Made by a program: the position numbers and the translations under genes. Under the pieces are notes generated by a model. It saw only the letters and a program-made list of their open reading frames with translations. It did no database searches and was not told the DNA's origin. A DNA stretch of 64,000 nucleotides from Clostridiales bacterium (lineage in GTDB: Bacteria; Bacillota; Clostridia; Oscillospirales; CAG-272): contig JAAWDG010000003.1 of assembly GCA_022793655.1 (NCBI GenBank), positions 1 through 64,000 of the forward strand. The letters are read 5' to 3'. This document shows positions 35,505-43,533 of this stretch, one piece after another; the stretch's first letter is position 1, and each line of letters begins with the position of its first letter.

Positions 35505-36941
35505 TTATTTAAATTGATAGGTCGTACCGGTCGGACTATCGATCAGCACAATCCCTTTTGCTAATAAATCGTTTCGGATTTCATCGGCCAGGGCATAATT
35601 CTTTTCCTTTTTGGCGTTGGTTCTTTTTTCAATAGCCGCCAAGATTTCATCTTCAGACAGCTCCGCATGAACCCCGCCTGCCTTTTTCCCGTTTGCCTCT
35701 TCGCTTGCGGCCGCGTGTGCTAACAGCGACAAGCCTAAAACCTGATCGAAGTCCTCAATTAACGCATATTTAGTATGGGCCGAAATATCCGCCTTCAATA
35801 CATCATAAAGCGCGGTCAATGCCAGCGACGTATTTAAATCATTGTCCAGCGCCTCGCAAAAGAGCGCCTTATACTTGGTAAAGGCCTCTTCATCGCATGC
35901 ACCCTCGTCTTTCTGTTTAACAATGGCCGCGATACGCGCAATCAGTTTGTCAAACGCGGTGCGCGCGTTGTTCAAGTTCTCATAAGAGAAAAGCAGCGCC
36001 TTGCGATAATGACTTTGCAAGCAGAAAAAACGATACACGATGGGATCATACCCCTCTTCCTCCAGCACCGAAACAGTCAGGGTTTTACCCTTGCTTTTGC
36101 TCATTTTTCCTGCATCCGTATTCAAATGGTGCACGTGGAACCAAAAACGGCACCACGCCTTGCCGGTGCAGGCCTCGCTTTGCGCAATCTCATTGGTATG
36201 ATGAGGAAACGCATTGTCGATGCCCCCGCAATGAATATCCAGTGTAGGGCCCAAATGCTTGAGAGCAATGCTGGAACACTCAATGTGCCAGCCCGGATAG
36301 CCAACGCCCCAAGGGCTTGGCCATTTCAATTCTTGGTCGTCAAACTTGCTTTTGGTGAACCACAAAACGAAATCGGTTTGGCTTCGCTTGTTTGCATCCG
36401 CGCCAACCCCTTCCCGCACGCCGACGGCTAAGTCACCCTCATTAAAATCGTTAAATACATAATATTTATCTAATTTAGCTGTGTCAAAATAAATATTGCC
36501 GCCAGCTTCATAGGCATAGCCCTTATCAAGCAGCGTCTGTATCAATTCAATAAAATCGGCAATGCAAGAGGTAGCCGGCACCACCGTGTCCGGCTTTTTG
36601 ATATTCAGTTTTTCGGCATCGGCAAAAAAGGCGTCGGTATAAAAACGGGCAATGTCCATCACCGACTTATTCTCCCGCTTAGCACCCATGAGCATCTTGT
36701 CTTCGCCCGTGTCGGCGTCGCTAGCCAAATGCCCAACGTCGGTGATATTCATCACCCGCTCTACGGTATAACCGCTGTAATTTAAATATCGTTCTAACAC
36801 ATCCTCCATCAAATAAGAGCGCAGATTGCCGATGTGTGCATAATGATATACTGTCGGGCCGCAGGTGTACATTTTGCAAAGGCCTGCTTTAGCGGTCACA
36901 AACTCTTCCTTTTTTCTTGAAGCACTGTTATATAAAATCAT
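35505..36941 (-). CDS. cysS: Cysteinyl-tRNA synthetase
   Basis: A 478-residue class I synthetase. The HIGH-type signature is '[19 protein letters not shown]' and the KMSKS loop is '[14 protein letters not shown]'. The zinc ligands are visible as the Cys in 'MYTCGPTVY', the Cys in '[10 protein letters not shown]' and the His in '[22 protein letters not shown]'. The C-terminal helical anticodon-binding part includes '[22 protein letters not shown]'. Its start overlaps the cysE stop by 4 nt (ATGA), so the two are one operon behind a T-box that senses uncharged tRNA-Cys. Confidence 0.98.
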   Translation of the reverse strand: MILYNSASRKKEEFVTAKAGLCKMYTCGPTVYHYAHIGNLRSYLMEDVLERYLNYSGYTVERVMNITDVGHLASDADTGEDKMLMGAKRENKSVMDIARFYTDAFFADAEKLNIKKPDTVVPATSCIADFIELIQTLLDKGYAYEAGGNIYFDTAKLDKYYVFNDFNEGDLAVGVREGVGADANKRSQTDFVLWFTKSKFDDQELKWPSPWGVGYPGWHIECSSIALKHLGPTLDIHCGGIDNAFPHHTNEIAQSEACTGKAWCRFWFHVHHLNTDAGKMSKSKGKTLTVSVLEEEGYDPIVYRFFCLQSHYRKALLFSYENLNNARTAFDKLIARIAAIVKQKDEGACDEEAFTKYKALFCEALDNDLNTSLALTALYDVLKADISAHTKYALIEDFDQVLGLSLLAHAAASEEANGKKAGGVHAELSEDEILAAIEKRTNAKKEKNYALADEIRNDLLAKGIVLIDSPTGTTYQFK

Positions 36942-37684
36942 GAACGATCCCTCTCCTTTTCACTTCCGCCCTTTTCCATCTGTGTAAGCTTTGTTTCCAG
37001 TTCGGCAATCTTATCCCGTAAGCGGGCCAGTTCTTGCGCAACGGGATCGGGCACATTGCACTGGTCAAGGTCCTCTACCCGCTGGTCGTTCACCTTGACC
37101 ACTTTAGCCGGAATGCCGACCGCTGTGGAATTTTCCGGAATCTCTTTGAGCACCACGGCGCCGGCCGCAATTTTTGTATTGTCGCCAATGGTAAACGGGC
37201 CAAGCACCTTGGCGCCCGCGCCAATCATGACATTATCGCCCAAGGTAGGGTGCCGTTTGCCCTGGTGTTTTCCCGTGCCCCCCAGCGTAACCCCTTGATA
37301 AATAGTGCAGTTATCGCCAATGACCGTCGTTTCACCGATGACGACGCCGCTGCCGTGGTCAATAAACAACCCTCTGCCAATGGTTGCACCCGGATGTATC
37401 TCGATACCCGTGGCAAAGCGCGCCAATTGAGATAACAATCTGGCGCTCAGGAAATGCTGCTTCTCATACAGCGCATGGGTAATCCGATACACCATCATGG
37501 CGTGCAGTCCCGAGTAAGAGAGCAGCACCTCCGCCGCGCTCCTGGCCGCCGGGTCCCTCTCGCGAATAATCTCTACATCTTCTCCAATTGACTCTATATA
37601 GCGGCGCACTTGGTTCACTGGCTCGCTTCGTTTAAAAGCGCGTCTTGCCGCCCTTGCTCTTTTTTCAAATTCTTCTTTGGTCAT
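36938..37684 (-). CDS. cysE: Serine O-acetyltransferase
   Basis: About 248 residues. It makes O-acetylserine from serine and acetyl-CoA, the first step of cysteine synthesis. The listed start (37696) is a TTG inside 'ttggaggtt'; ATG 37684 is 5 nt after the GGAGG. The helical N-terminus precedes a left-handed beta helix of hexapeptide repeats: '[20 protein letters not shown]', '[13 protein letters not shown]' and '[19 protein letters not shown]'. The catalytic His and Asp lie in the 'FIDHGSG' turn. The C-terminus ends in an acidic coiled-coil-like tail. It is coupled to cysS and controlled by a T-box. Confidence 0.96.
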   Translation of the reverse strand: MTKEEFEKRARAARRAFKRSEPVNQVRRYIESIGEDVEIIRERDPAARSAAEVLLSYSGLHAMMVYRITHALYEKQHFLSARLLSQLARFATGIEIHPGATIGRGLFIDHGSGVVIGETTVIGDNCTIYQGVTLGGTGKHQGKRHPTLGDNVMIGAGAKVLGPFTIGDNTKIAAGAVVLKEIPENSTAVGIPAKVVKVNDQRVEDLDQCNVPDPVAQELARLRDKIAELETKLTQMEKGGSEKERDRS

Positions 37685-37722
37685 GGTAACCTCCAAAATA
37701 TATTCACAAAATGCGTAATGAC

Positions 37723-37950
37723 AAAAAAGCCTTTAAGATACAATCTTAAAGGCGCCAACGCACGGTTCCACTTTAATCAAACTCTTCCTATCCTTTAACG
37801 GGGACGAGGCGCGCAGCCATACTTCCATTTCCGGCGGCGGGCTCACGGACGCACTAACTAAGACACCCCGCGCGCCTTCTCTCAGCGAACCCAAAAGCGC
37901 TCTCTTCGCAGGGGCTTGTCACAGTCTCTTTCCGATCAAAGCCTTTTCTT
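37723..37950 (-). promoter_or_regulatory. T-box leader (Cys) of the cysE-cysS operon
   Basis: The transcript has a stem I region with 'gagagagcg', a T-box sequence 'gtggaaccgtgcg' (37759-37771), and a terminator stem 'gcctttaaga' / 'tcttaaaggc' (37729-37753) followed by six T on the minus strand. A TGC triplet (37851-37853) sits where the specifier is expected, 3' of the stem with arms 'gaca' / 'tgtc'. TGC is a Cys codon, matching the genes downstream. Uncharged tRNA-Cys would favour the antiterminator and turn the operon on. This explains the 394-bp gap 37685-38078. Confidence 0.88.
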
Positions 37951-37956
37951 ATTCTC

Positions 37957-37985
37957 ATTATATTATGCCGCGCTCTTTTTGTCAA
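37957..37985 (-). promoter_or_regulatory. Perfect consensus promoter of the T-box operon
   Basis: On the minus strand TTGACA (37980-37985) and TATAAT (37957-37962) are 17 bp apart, placing the transcript start near 37950 at the beginning of the T-box leader. Confidence 0.9.
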
Positions 37986-38078
37986 GCGCACCCAAAGACT
38001 TCTTTCTACTCTATGCAGCAAGCCGGTTCTTTATGTCTATACTTGCCGGCAAAATCAAGCGGCCCCGCCGTCTACTCC

Positions 38079-38882
38079 TCATTCTCCAAATCGCTCTTCG
38101 GCCGGCAAGGCCCGGTATTGTCTAGGCGTCATGTTTTTTGCTGCTAAAAAGCAGCGGTTGAAGGTTCGGGGATTTTCAAAACCAACGTCATAGGCAATCT
38201 CTGTGATGGTCTTACCACGCACATGCAGCAAATCGCAGGCCGCCTGCACACGCAAAAAATTGATATACTCTTTGAAGCCCATGCCCAATTTTTCCTGAAA
38301 CAGATGCGAAATATAGTATTTGCTAACGCCAAGGCGGGCCGCGGCGCTCTCAAGCGACACCGATGTTTTATAATTCTCATAGCAGTAAGAAATCATGCGT
38401 TTAAGGGTATCCCCATCACAGCCCGTTCTCTTTTGAATCACCATCGCAGGCATCAGTTCACACAAAAGAAGAAGCAAATGCGCCCGCACTGCTACATCGC
38501 CAAAGGGCCTTTTTGATTTTTCACGAAAAACCCCATCTAATATCCCCTTGATCTTTTTTGGATGGCCAACCCCTTTCAACACCGGGCAGGCAGGCACTCC
38601 CTGACTAAAAATTTTTTCAAATTCAGGACAAATATCCGGCGAAAATATAATGATATAATGTTTAGCCGGCTCCACGTCGTCATAATAATGGATTTGATTC
38701 GGAAAGGAGATAAACGCATCCCCCGCTTCAGCCAGCGCCTTTTTATCATCCGCCGCACACATGCTTTGTCCCTTTAAAATAAAGACCATCTCCACATGCG
38801 TGTGCATATGGGGTACCGGCGAAAGCCCTGTGCCCTTTGTAAGATAATAGGGCGCCTCTTTTCGTTCAATATTAAAGTACAT
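38079..38882 (-). CDS. AraC-family transcriptional regulator of the sugar cluster
   Basis: About 267 residues. The listed start (38903) is TTG; ATG 38882 follows 'gagga'. The N-terminal cupin sensor ('GLSPVPHMHTHVEMVFILKG', 'GDAFISFPNQIHYYD') binds a small molecule. The C-terminal ~100 residues hold the double helix-turn-helix ('SLESAAARLGVSKYYISHLF', 'TITEIAYDVGFENPRTFNRC', ending 'MTPRQYRAL'). It is divergent from the isomerase/oxidoreductase cluster by about 120 bp and is its likely regulator. An inverted repeat over the cluster promoter is a candidate binding site, though AraC proteins more often use direct repeats. Confidence 0.92.
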   Translation of the reverse strand: MYFNIERKEAPYYLTKGTGLSPVPHMHTHVEMVFILKGQSMCAADDKKALAEAGDAFISFPNQIHYYDDVEPAKHYIIIFSPDICPEFEKIFSQGVPACPVLKGVGHPKKIKGILDGVFREKSKRPFGDVAVRAHLLLLLCELMPAMVIQKRTGCDGDTLKRMISYCYENYKTSVSLESAAARLGVSKYYISHLFQEKLGMGFKEYINFLRVQAACDLLHVRGKTITEIAYDVGFENPRTFNRCFLAAKNMTPRQYRALPAEERFGE

Positions 38883-38931
38883 AGGTTCCTCTAAAAAGTG
38901 CAATTTTTGTCTGAAAATATCTCGCTTATGT

Positions 38932-38966
38932 CTTGCATTATACGCATAGATAAGGTAAAATGCAAG
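38932..38966 (+). promoter_or_regulatory. Promoter of the isomerase/oxidoreductase cluster with overlapping inverted repeat
   Basis: TTGCAT (38933-38938) and TAAAAT (38956-38961) are 17 bp apart. A perfect 8-bp inverted repeat, 'cttgcatt' (38932-38939) and 'aatgcaag' (38959-38966), overlaps both boxes. This is a likely operator position. Confidence 0.7.
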
Positions 38967-39004
38967 TAGTTTATAAAAATTACTTATATAAAGGAGAATG
39001 CGCC

Positions 39005-39838
39005 ATGTTAAAAACAGCGCTTCAGCTCTACTCGGTCAGAGAAGATCTTAAGCAAAATTTTGACGAAACACTTAAAATCGTCGGAAAAATGGGGTATGAG
39101 GGTGTCGAACTCGTTTTTGACAGCCGAGATTTTGCCAACTTTTGCGGCAAAACGGCTGATGAAATGATTGCCGCCTGTAAAACCGCCGGTGTAAAGCCAA
39201 TTTCGGCTCATATTGAGTTCAGCGAATTAGTGCGGGATGCAGAGGGCTATGCGGCTTACTGCCAAAAAATCGGCTGTATCCAAATGGTGATCCCCTATTT
39301 AGACAGAGCCTGTCTGCCCCACGGCGAATTATATGAAGAGACCGCCGCGAACATTCGCAAAGTCAGCGCCGTAGCCAAGGCGCACGGCTTACACCTTGCC
39401 TATCATAACCACGATTTTGAGTTTGAAAAAATAGGCGACGACTATTTGTTAGACGTTTTGTATCAAGAGTTTGACCCCTCGGTGCTGCAAACACAGATTG
39501 ACACTTGCTGGGTCAATGTCGGAGGTGAAAACCCAGCCGATTATATTATCAAATATACAGGACGCGCTCCGACCGTCCATATCAAAGATTTTGTCGGCAC
39601 TAAAGGAAATCAGCCGCCCTATGCGCTCATTGGCAAAGAAGGTGGCGGAGCCGAATCAGGTTCCTTTGAATTTCGCTCGGTCGGCAGCGGCGCGCAAAAC
39701 GTAACGTCCTTATTAAAGGCCTCCGAACAAGCGGGCGCCGGATGGGTCATCGTTGAGCAGGATTCACCCTCCAGCGGGTACAGCGCGCTCACCTGCGCCG
39801 AAATGAGCATACAGTATTTAAACGGCATTGCCATATAA
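39005..39838 (+). CDS. Sugar phosphate isomerase/epimerase family TIM-barrel protein
   Basis: About 277 residues. ATG 39005 is preceded by 'aaaggagaatg', so the first 15 codons of the ORF are leader. This is an AP-endonuclease-2/xylose-isomerase-like TIM barrel: 'KTALQLYSVREDLKQNFDET', 'GYEGVELVF', 'HLAYHNHDFEFEKI' (metal His), 'QIDTCWVNVGGENPADYI' (metal Asp) and 'VIVEQDSP' (metal Glu). Members include IolE, IolI and 3-keto-glycoside-cleaving enzymes. Alternation with Gfo/Idh/MocA genes suggests a shared oxidise-rearrange pathway. Substrate unknown. Confidence 0.9.
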   Translation: MLKTALQLYSVREDLKQNFDETLKIVGKMGYEGVELVFDSRDFANFCGKTADEMIAACKTAGVKPISAHIEFSELVRDAEGYAAYCQKIGCIQMVIPYLDRACLPHGELYEETAANIRKVSAVAKAHGLHLAYHNHDFEFEKIGDDYLLDVLYQEFDPSVLQTQIDTCWVNVGGENPADYIIKYTGRAPTVHIKDFVGTKGNQPPYALIGKEGGGAESGSFEFRSVGSGAQNVTSLLKASEQAGAGWVIVEQDSPSSGYSALTCAEMSIQYLNGIAI

Positions 39839-39870
39839 TAAACTTGAGTGTATAAATTTAGGAGGCACTT

Positions 39871-41025
39871 ATGACAAACGATATTTTAAATCAATTCAAA
39901 CACAATCAAGAAGTAAAAAAAAGAAATCTTGACGACAAAGTAAAGGTCGCCATTATCGGCACCGGCTGGATTGCAGGCGCGCATATTCATCAATATTTGC
40001 AGATGGAGGATGTAGAAGTCATCGCTTTAGCTGATTTGGTGCCAGGACGCGCACAAGATTTTGCCAAAAAATACGGCTTAACAAATGCGCGCTGCTATCT
40101 GTCAGACGAAGAATTACTCGCCGCTGAAAAAGACAACTTAGATGCGGTCAGCATCTGTACATATAACGCACAGCATGCCCCCTGCGCCATTCACGCTTTA
40201 GACGCAGGCGTCCATGTTATGCTGGAAAAACCCTTTACGGTCACCTTAGATGAGGCCGTTGAGATTATGCGCGCTGAAAAAAGAAGCGGCAAAATCTTGA
40301 CAATCGGCTACCAACCCCGTATGAGCCCCAACATGCAGATGGTTAAGAAAATCATTGATTCAGGCGAACTTGGTAAAGTATACTATATGCAGGCCGGCGG
40401 CGGACGCCGTCACGGCATTCCCACCCCGTTCGGCACCTCTTTTATTGAAAAAGAAACCGGCGGCATTGGCGCTTCGGGTGATATCGGTACCTATTCGCTC
40501 GACCTGCTCATGTTAGCGGTTGGCTATCCAAAGCCGCTGACTGTTTCGGGCTACACCAGCGATTTCTTCGGTAAAGATCCCGAATACTATGAGAACCATC
40601 CCGAATATGCAAAAGTGTTCGGCGTAGACGATTTCTCGGCCGCTTTTGTCCGTCTGGAAGGAGATATTATTTTAGACTTTAGGATCTCGTGGGCGATGCA
40701 TATGGATACCGCCGGCGACGCACTTATTCTCGGTACCAAGGGCGGTATGAGAATCCCCTCTACCGAGTGCTGGAACGGCGACTTCTCAGGTCCGATTAAG
40801 ATCTATAAGAATTCAGGCGGTCAGCCGGTTGAGTACGAAGTGCCCATGCTGCCGGCCGTAGACGTATTCTACGAAAAACTCCGCTCCTTCATTGACGCAG
40901 TCAAAGAGGGCGGCAAAGCAACCGTGCCCAGCTCTGAAATTATCTACAACCAGGCGATTATCGACGGTATTAACCGCAGCGCCGCGCTGGGTAAAGAAGT
41001 GGATATTGTCATTCCCGAAATCTAA
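39871..41025 (+). CDS. Gfo/Idh/MocA family oxidoreductase
   Basis: A 384-residue NAD(P)-dependent dehydrogenase. The Rossmann motif is 'VAIIGTGWIAGAHIHQYL', the cofactor-site lysine lies in 'VMLEKPFTVTLDEAVEIM', and the C-terminal substrate domain starts at about residue 150 ('GELGKVYYMQAGGGRRHG', 'TGGIGASGDIGTYSLDLLM' with the usual catalytic Asp/His region). 'ggaggc' precedes ATG 39871, 32 bp after the isomerase gene. In this family substrates are inositols, sugars or glycosides oxidised at a hydroxyl. It probably acts in sequence with its neighbours. Confidence 0.92.
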   Translation: MTNDILNQFKHNQEVKKRNLDDKVKVAIIGTGWIAGAHIHQYLQMEDVEVIALADLVPGRAQDFAKKYGLTNARCYLSDEELLAAEKDNLDAVSICTYNAQHAPCAIHALDAGVHVMLEKPFTVTLDEAVEIMRAEKRSGKILTIGYQPRMSPNMQMVKKIIDSGELGKVYYMQAGGGRRHGIPTPFGTSFIEKETGGIGASGDIGTYSLDLLMLAVGYPKPLTVSGYTSDFFGKDPEYYENHPEYAKVFGVDDFSAAFVRLEGDIILDFRISWAMHMDTAGDALILGTKGGMRIPSTECWNGDFSGPIKIYKNSGGQPVEYEVPMLPAVDVFYEKLRSFIDAVKEGGKATVPSSEIIYNQAIIDGINRSAALGKEVDIVIPEI

Positions 41026-41040
41026 GAACGATACACAAAA

Positions 41041-41075
41041 ACAAAGCGGGGCCGGAAGCCCCGCCCCTGTTTTGT
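41041..41075 (+). terminator. Hairpin within the sugar cluster
   Basis: The stem 'gcggggc' / 'gccccgc' with outer 'acaaa' / 'tttgt' pairing lies just after the oxidoreductase stop. The T-run is weak ('tgttttgtt'), so it may lower rather than stop expression of the downstream genes. Confidence 0.5.
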
Positions 41076-41210
41076 TAATATACAATTTGACATAAGTTAG
41101 ACAAGAATATCCCCAATTCTCTCGGCTTTGGGGGCGTCTTGCAGCGAACAGGGGACACTATCCCCTTATTTCACAAACTTGCGCATAATAAACGAAAGGA
41201 ACTTACCATC

Positions 41211-42179
41211 ATGAAACTCGGTGTTTTAATCAATCTATATGGCGGCATGCCGCTGAAAGACGCGCTCGCTAAAGTAAAAGCCATGGGCGTTGAAGCGGTT
41301 GAAATCGGCGCGGGCGGTTACCCAGGCAAAGCACACTGCAATCCCGCAGAGCTGTTGGCTGATTCCAAAAAATTCGAAGAATTTAAAAACACAATTGACG
41401 AAAGCGGCATCGAAGTGGCGGCCCTTGCCTGCCACGGCAACCCAATTCACCCTGACAAAGCGATTGCCAAAGATTTCCACGATGATTTTATCAACGCCGT
41501 CTTATTGGCCGAAAAATTAGGCGTGGATACCATTGTCGGCTTCTCGGGCTGTCCTGGTGACAGTGAAAATTCCAAATATCCGAACTGGCCGGTTATCTCC
41601 TGGCCCAACGATTTCACCAAAATTTTAGAATGGCAGTGGAACGAAGTTTTAATTCCCTATTGGAAAGAAACAGCTGCGTTTGCCAAAGCGCACGGCGTCA
41701 CCAAGATCGCGCTCGAAATGCACCCTGGCTTTTGCGTCTATAACACCAGCACTCTGTTAAGGCTGCGCGAGGCCGTTGGCGAGGTCATCGGCGCCAACTT
41801 TGACCCCAGCCACCTAATCTGGCAGGGCATGGACCCAGTCACCTGTATTCGTGAATTGGGCAGCGCGATTTACCACTTCCACGCTAAAGACACCAAGGTA
41901 GATCCCATCAACACCGCGAAAAATGGCGTGTTAGATACCCAGTCTTACGGCAAAGAAATTACCCGTTCTTGGATTTTCAGAGCCGTTGGTTATGGTCACG
42001 GTATTGAATTCTGGCGGGACATCATGTCCAATCTGCGCATGGTTGGTTATGACAAAGTGGCCTCGATCGAGCATGAAGATTCGCTCATGTCTCTGGACGA
42101 AGGCCTCAGCAAAGCGATCGCTTCTATGAAAGAAGCTATGCTAAACGACAACAAACCGGCCGATATGCACTGGGTATAA
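41211..42179 (+). CDS. Sugar phosphate isomerase/epimerase family protein (second)
   Basis: About 322 residues. The listed start (41139) has no ribosome binding site; ATG 41211 follows 'gaaaggaac'. The TIM-barrel signatures are 'KLGVLINLYGGMPLKDALAK', 'GVEAVEIGAGGYPGKAHC', 'KIALEMHPGFCVYNT' (metal Glu), 'GANFDPSHLIWQGMD', 'IYHFHAKDTK' and 'VASIEHEDSLM'. The 'HAKDT' and 'EHED' motifs are typical of the IolE-like and ketoglycoside-acting groups. It is longer than the first isomerase-like protein and not a close copy, so the two probably catalyse different steps. Confidence 0.9.
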   Translation: MKLGVLINLYGGMPLKDALAKVKAMGVEAVEIGAGGYPGKAHCNPAELLADSKKFEEFKNTIDESGIEVAALACHGNPIHPDKAIAKDFHDDFINAVLLAEKLGVDTIVGFSGCPGDSENSKYPNWPVISWPNDFTKILEWQWNEVLIPYWKETAAFAKAHGVTKIALEMHPGFCVYNTSTLLRLREAVGEVIGANFDPSHLIWQGMDPVTCIRELGSAIYHFHAKDTKVDPINTAKNGVLDTQSYGKEITRSWIFRAVGYGHGIEFWRDIMSNLRMVGYDKVASIEHEDSLMSLDEGLSKAIASMKEAMLNDNKPADMHWV

Positions 42180-42265
42180 GCAACTATCGAAAAAAGACAA
42201 AATTTCTACACGAGAATGATGCCACACAGTCCTTTGGTATCACTTAGTTCACGATGAATTGGCGT

Positions 42266-42298
42266 CAAGCACCAGGCGGCACCCCGCTTCGGTGCTTG
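42266..42298 (+). promoter_or_regulatory. Hairpin just before the ribosome binding site of the last cluster gene
   Basis: The arms 'caagcacc' and 'ggtgcttg' pair across a GC-rich loop that can itself pair ('gcgg' / 'ccgc'). It ends 5 nt before the 'ctggagag' ribosome binding site, so it could affect translation or protect a processed mRNA end. Confidence 0.45.
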
Positions 42299-42315
42299 GC
42301 GAACTGGAGAGTAAC

Positions 42316-43368
42316 ATGAAAAAAAATTTAGTATTAATCGGATATGGCGGCATTGGCAGCCGGCTGCATGTGCCGAACGCGTTGAAAAGCGATGTTGTCA
42401 ATCTGCTTGGTATCTATGATATTGATCCCGAAAAAAGCAAAAAGGCAGAAGAAAACGGATTGTATGCCTATCCATCGTTAGAAGCCGTTTTACAGGATGA
42501 AAAAGTTGATCTTGTCACCATTGCCACACCAAATGACACTCACTTAGAACTGGTTGTCACCTGTCTAAAAGGGGGCAAGCATGTAATCTGCGAAAAACCG
42601 GCCGCTATGAATACGGAAGAGCTTGCCATCATGATGGAAACCGCCAAAGAAACAGGTAAAGTCTTTACCATTCATCAGAACCGCCGGTGGGACCAAGACT
42701 TTTTAGCCATGAAAGAGATTTACCAATCGGGCAAAATTGGTGATGTGTTCGACCTGCGTTCTTATATCCATGGCTCCCGTGGGATTCCGGGCGACTGGCG
42801 GCGCGAAAAAGCACACGGCGGCGGTATGGTGTTGGACTGGGGCGTGCACTTGATCGATCAGGTGCTGCAGATTATCCCCCACAAGATCTGTTCACTCTAC
42901 TGCCAGTTAGATTTTTTAACCGGCGCCGAGGTTGACGACGGATTTAAGTTAGAGCTAACTTTTGAAAACGGTTGCGGGGCGCATATCGAGGTGGGCACCT
43001 ATAATTTTATCAGCATGCCTCGTTTCTATATGCGGGGAAGAAAAGGTTCGGCCATTATTGCCGACTGGCAGGAGCCAACTAAAATCGTTGAATGCACCGA
43101 GTGGACCGAACAATCTGAGATTGTGCCCATCAAGACCGCCGCTGGCATGACCAAAACCATGGCGCCGAGAGATGGTTTATCCACTAAGGAATACACATGG
43201 CCCATCCCGAAAGCAGACGTTCACAATTTTTATCGCAATGTTGTCAAAGCGATTGACGGCGAAGAACCGTTGGCTGTTCGCCTTGATGAAGTGATGCGGG
43301 TCTTTAAAGTGATGGAGGCCGCCTTTGCCTCCGGTGAAAAAAATGAGGTAATCGCACTTAGCTTATAG
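42316..43368 (+). CDS. Gfo/Idh/MocA family oxidoreductase (second)
   Basis: About 350 residues. ATG 42316 follows 'ctggagag'; the ORF's first 19 codons are leader and contain a hairpin. The Rossmann motif is 'LVLIGYGGIGSRLHVPNAL', and 'HVICEKPAAMNTEELAIMM' carries the conserved EKP lysine. The catalytic region is 'KAHGGGMVLDWGVHLIDQVL' (His/Asp). The protein is only distantly like the first oxidoreductase of the cluster. Two dehydrogenases of this family flanking isomerase-like genes fit a scheme where one oxidises a sugar ring and the other reduces the product; this is inference. Confidence 0.92.
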   Translation: MKKNLVLIGYGGIGSRLHVPNALKSDVVNLLGIYDIDPEKSKKAEENGLYAYPSLEAVLQDEKVDLVTIATPNDTHLELVVTCLKGGKHVICEKPAAMNTEELAIMMETAKETGKVFTIHQNRRWDQDFLAMKEIYQSGKIGDVFDLRSYIHGSRGIPGDWRREKAHGGGMVLDWGVHLIDQVLQIIPHKICSLYCQLDFLTGAEVDDGFKLELTFENGCGAHIEVGTYNFISMPRFYMRGRKGSAIIADWQEPTKIVECTEWTEQSEIVPIKTAAGMTKTMAPRDGLSTKEYTWPIPKADVHNFYRNVVKAIDGEEPLAVRLDEVMRVFKVMEAAFASGEKNEVIALSL

Positions 43369-43369
43369 G

Positions 43370-43480
43370 GCATAACCCATCTTTCCTGTAATCCTTGTGG
43401 GTTATTCTTATAGTTGCTAAAACTTTATTTTTATTATATAATAGAAACTGCAAGCGCAAGCCTTACGGCTTGCGCTTGTG
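43370..43480 (-). repeat. Repeat remnant R4 (decayed unit, minus orientation)
   Basis: The gap before the YeiH-like gene holds a hairpin with arms 'ataaccca' / 'tgggttat' (43372-43405) and the junction 'aaagttttagcaact' on the minus strand, matching the junction in R1 and R6. A second hairpin at 43451-43478 is a 12-bp perfect stem ('caagcgcaagcc') with the same CC-TTAC-GG apex as P4 in R3. No P1/P2/P3 core is left. Confidence 0.65.
43414..43442 (+). promoter_or_regulatory. Promoter of the YeiH-like gene, built partly from repeat sequence
   Basis: TTGCTA (43414-43419) and TATAAT (43437-43442) are 17 bp apart. The -35 box lies within the repeat junction, and the transcript would start at the foot of the strong 12-bp hairpin at 43451-43478. 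Confidence 0.7.
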
Positions 43481-43533
43481 GTGAGTTTGTTTCTTATAAA
43501 AAAATAAGATAATAAAAAGGAAAATAAAAGACA

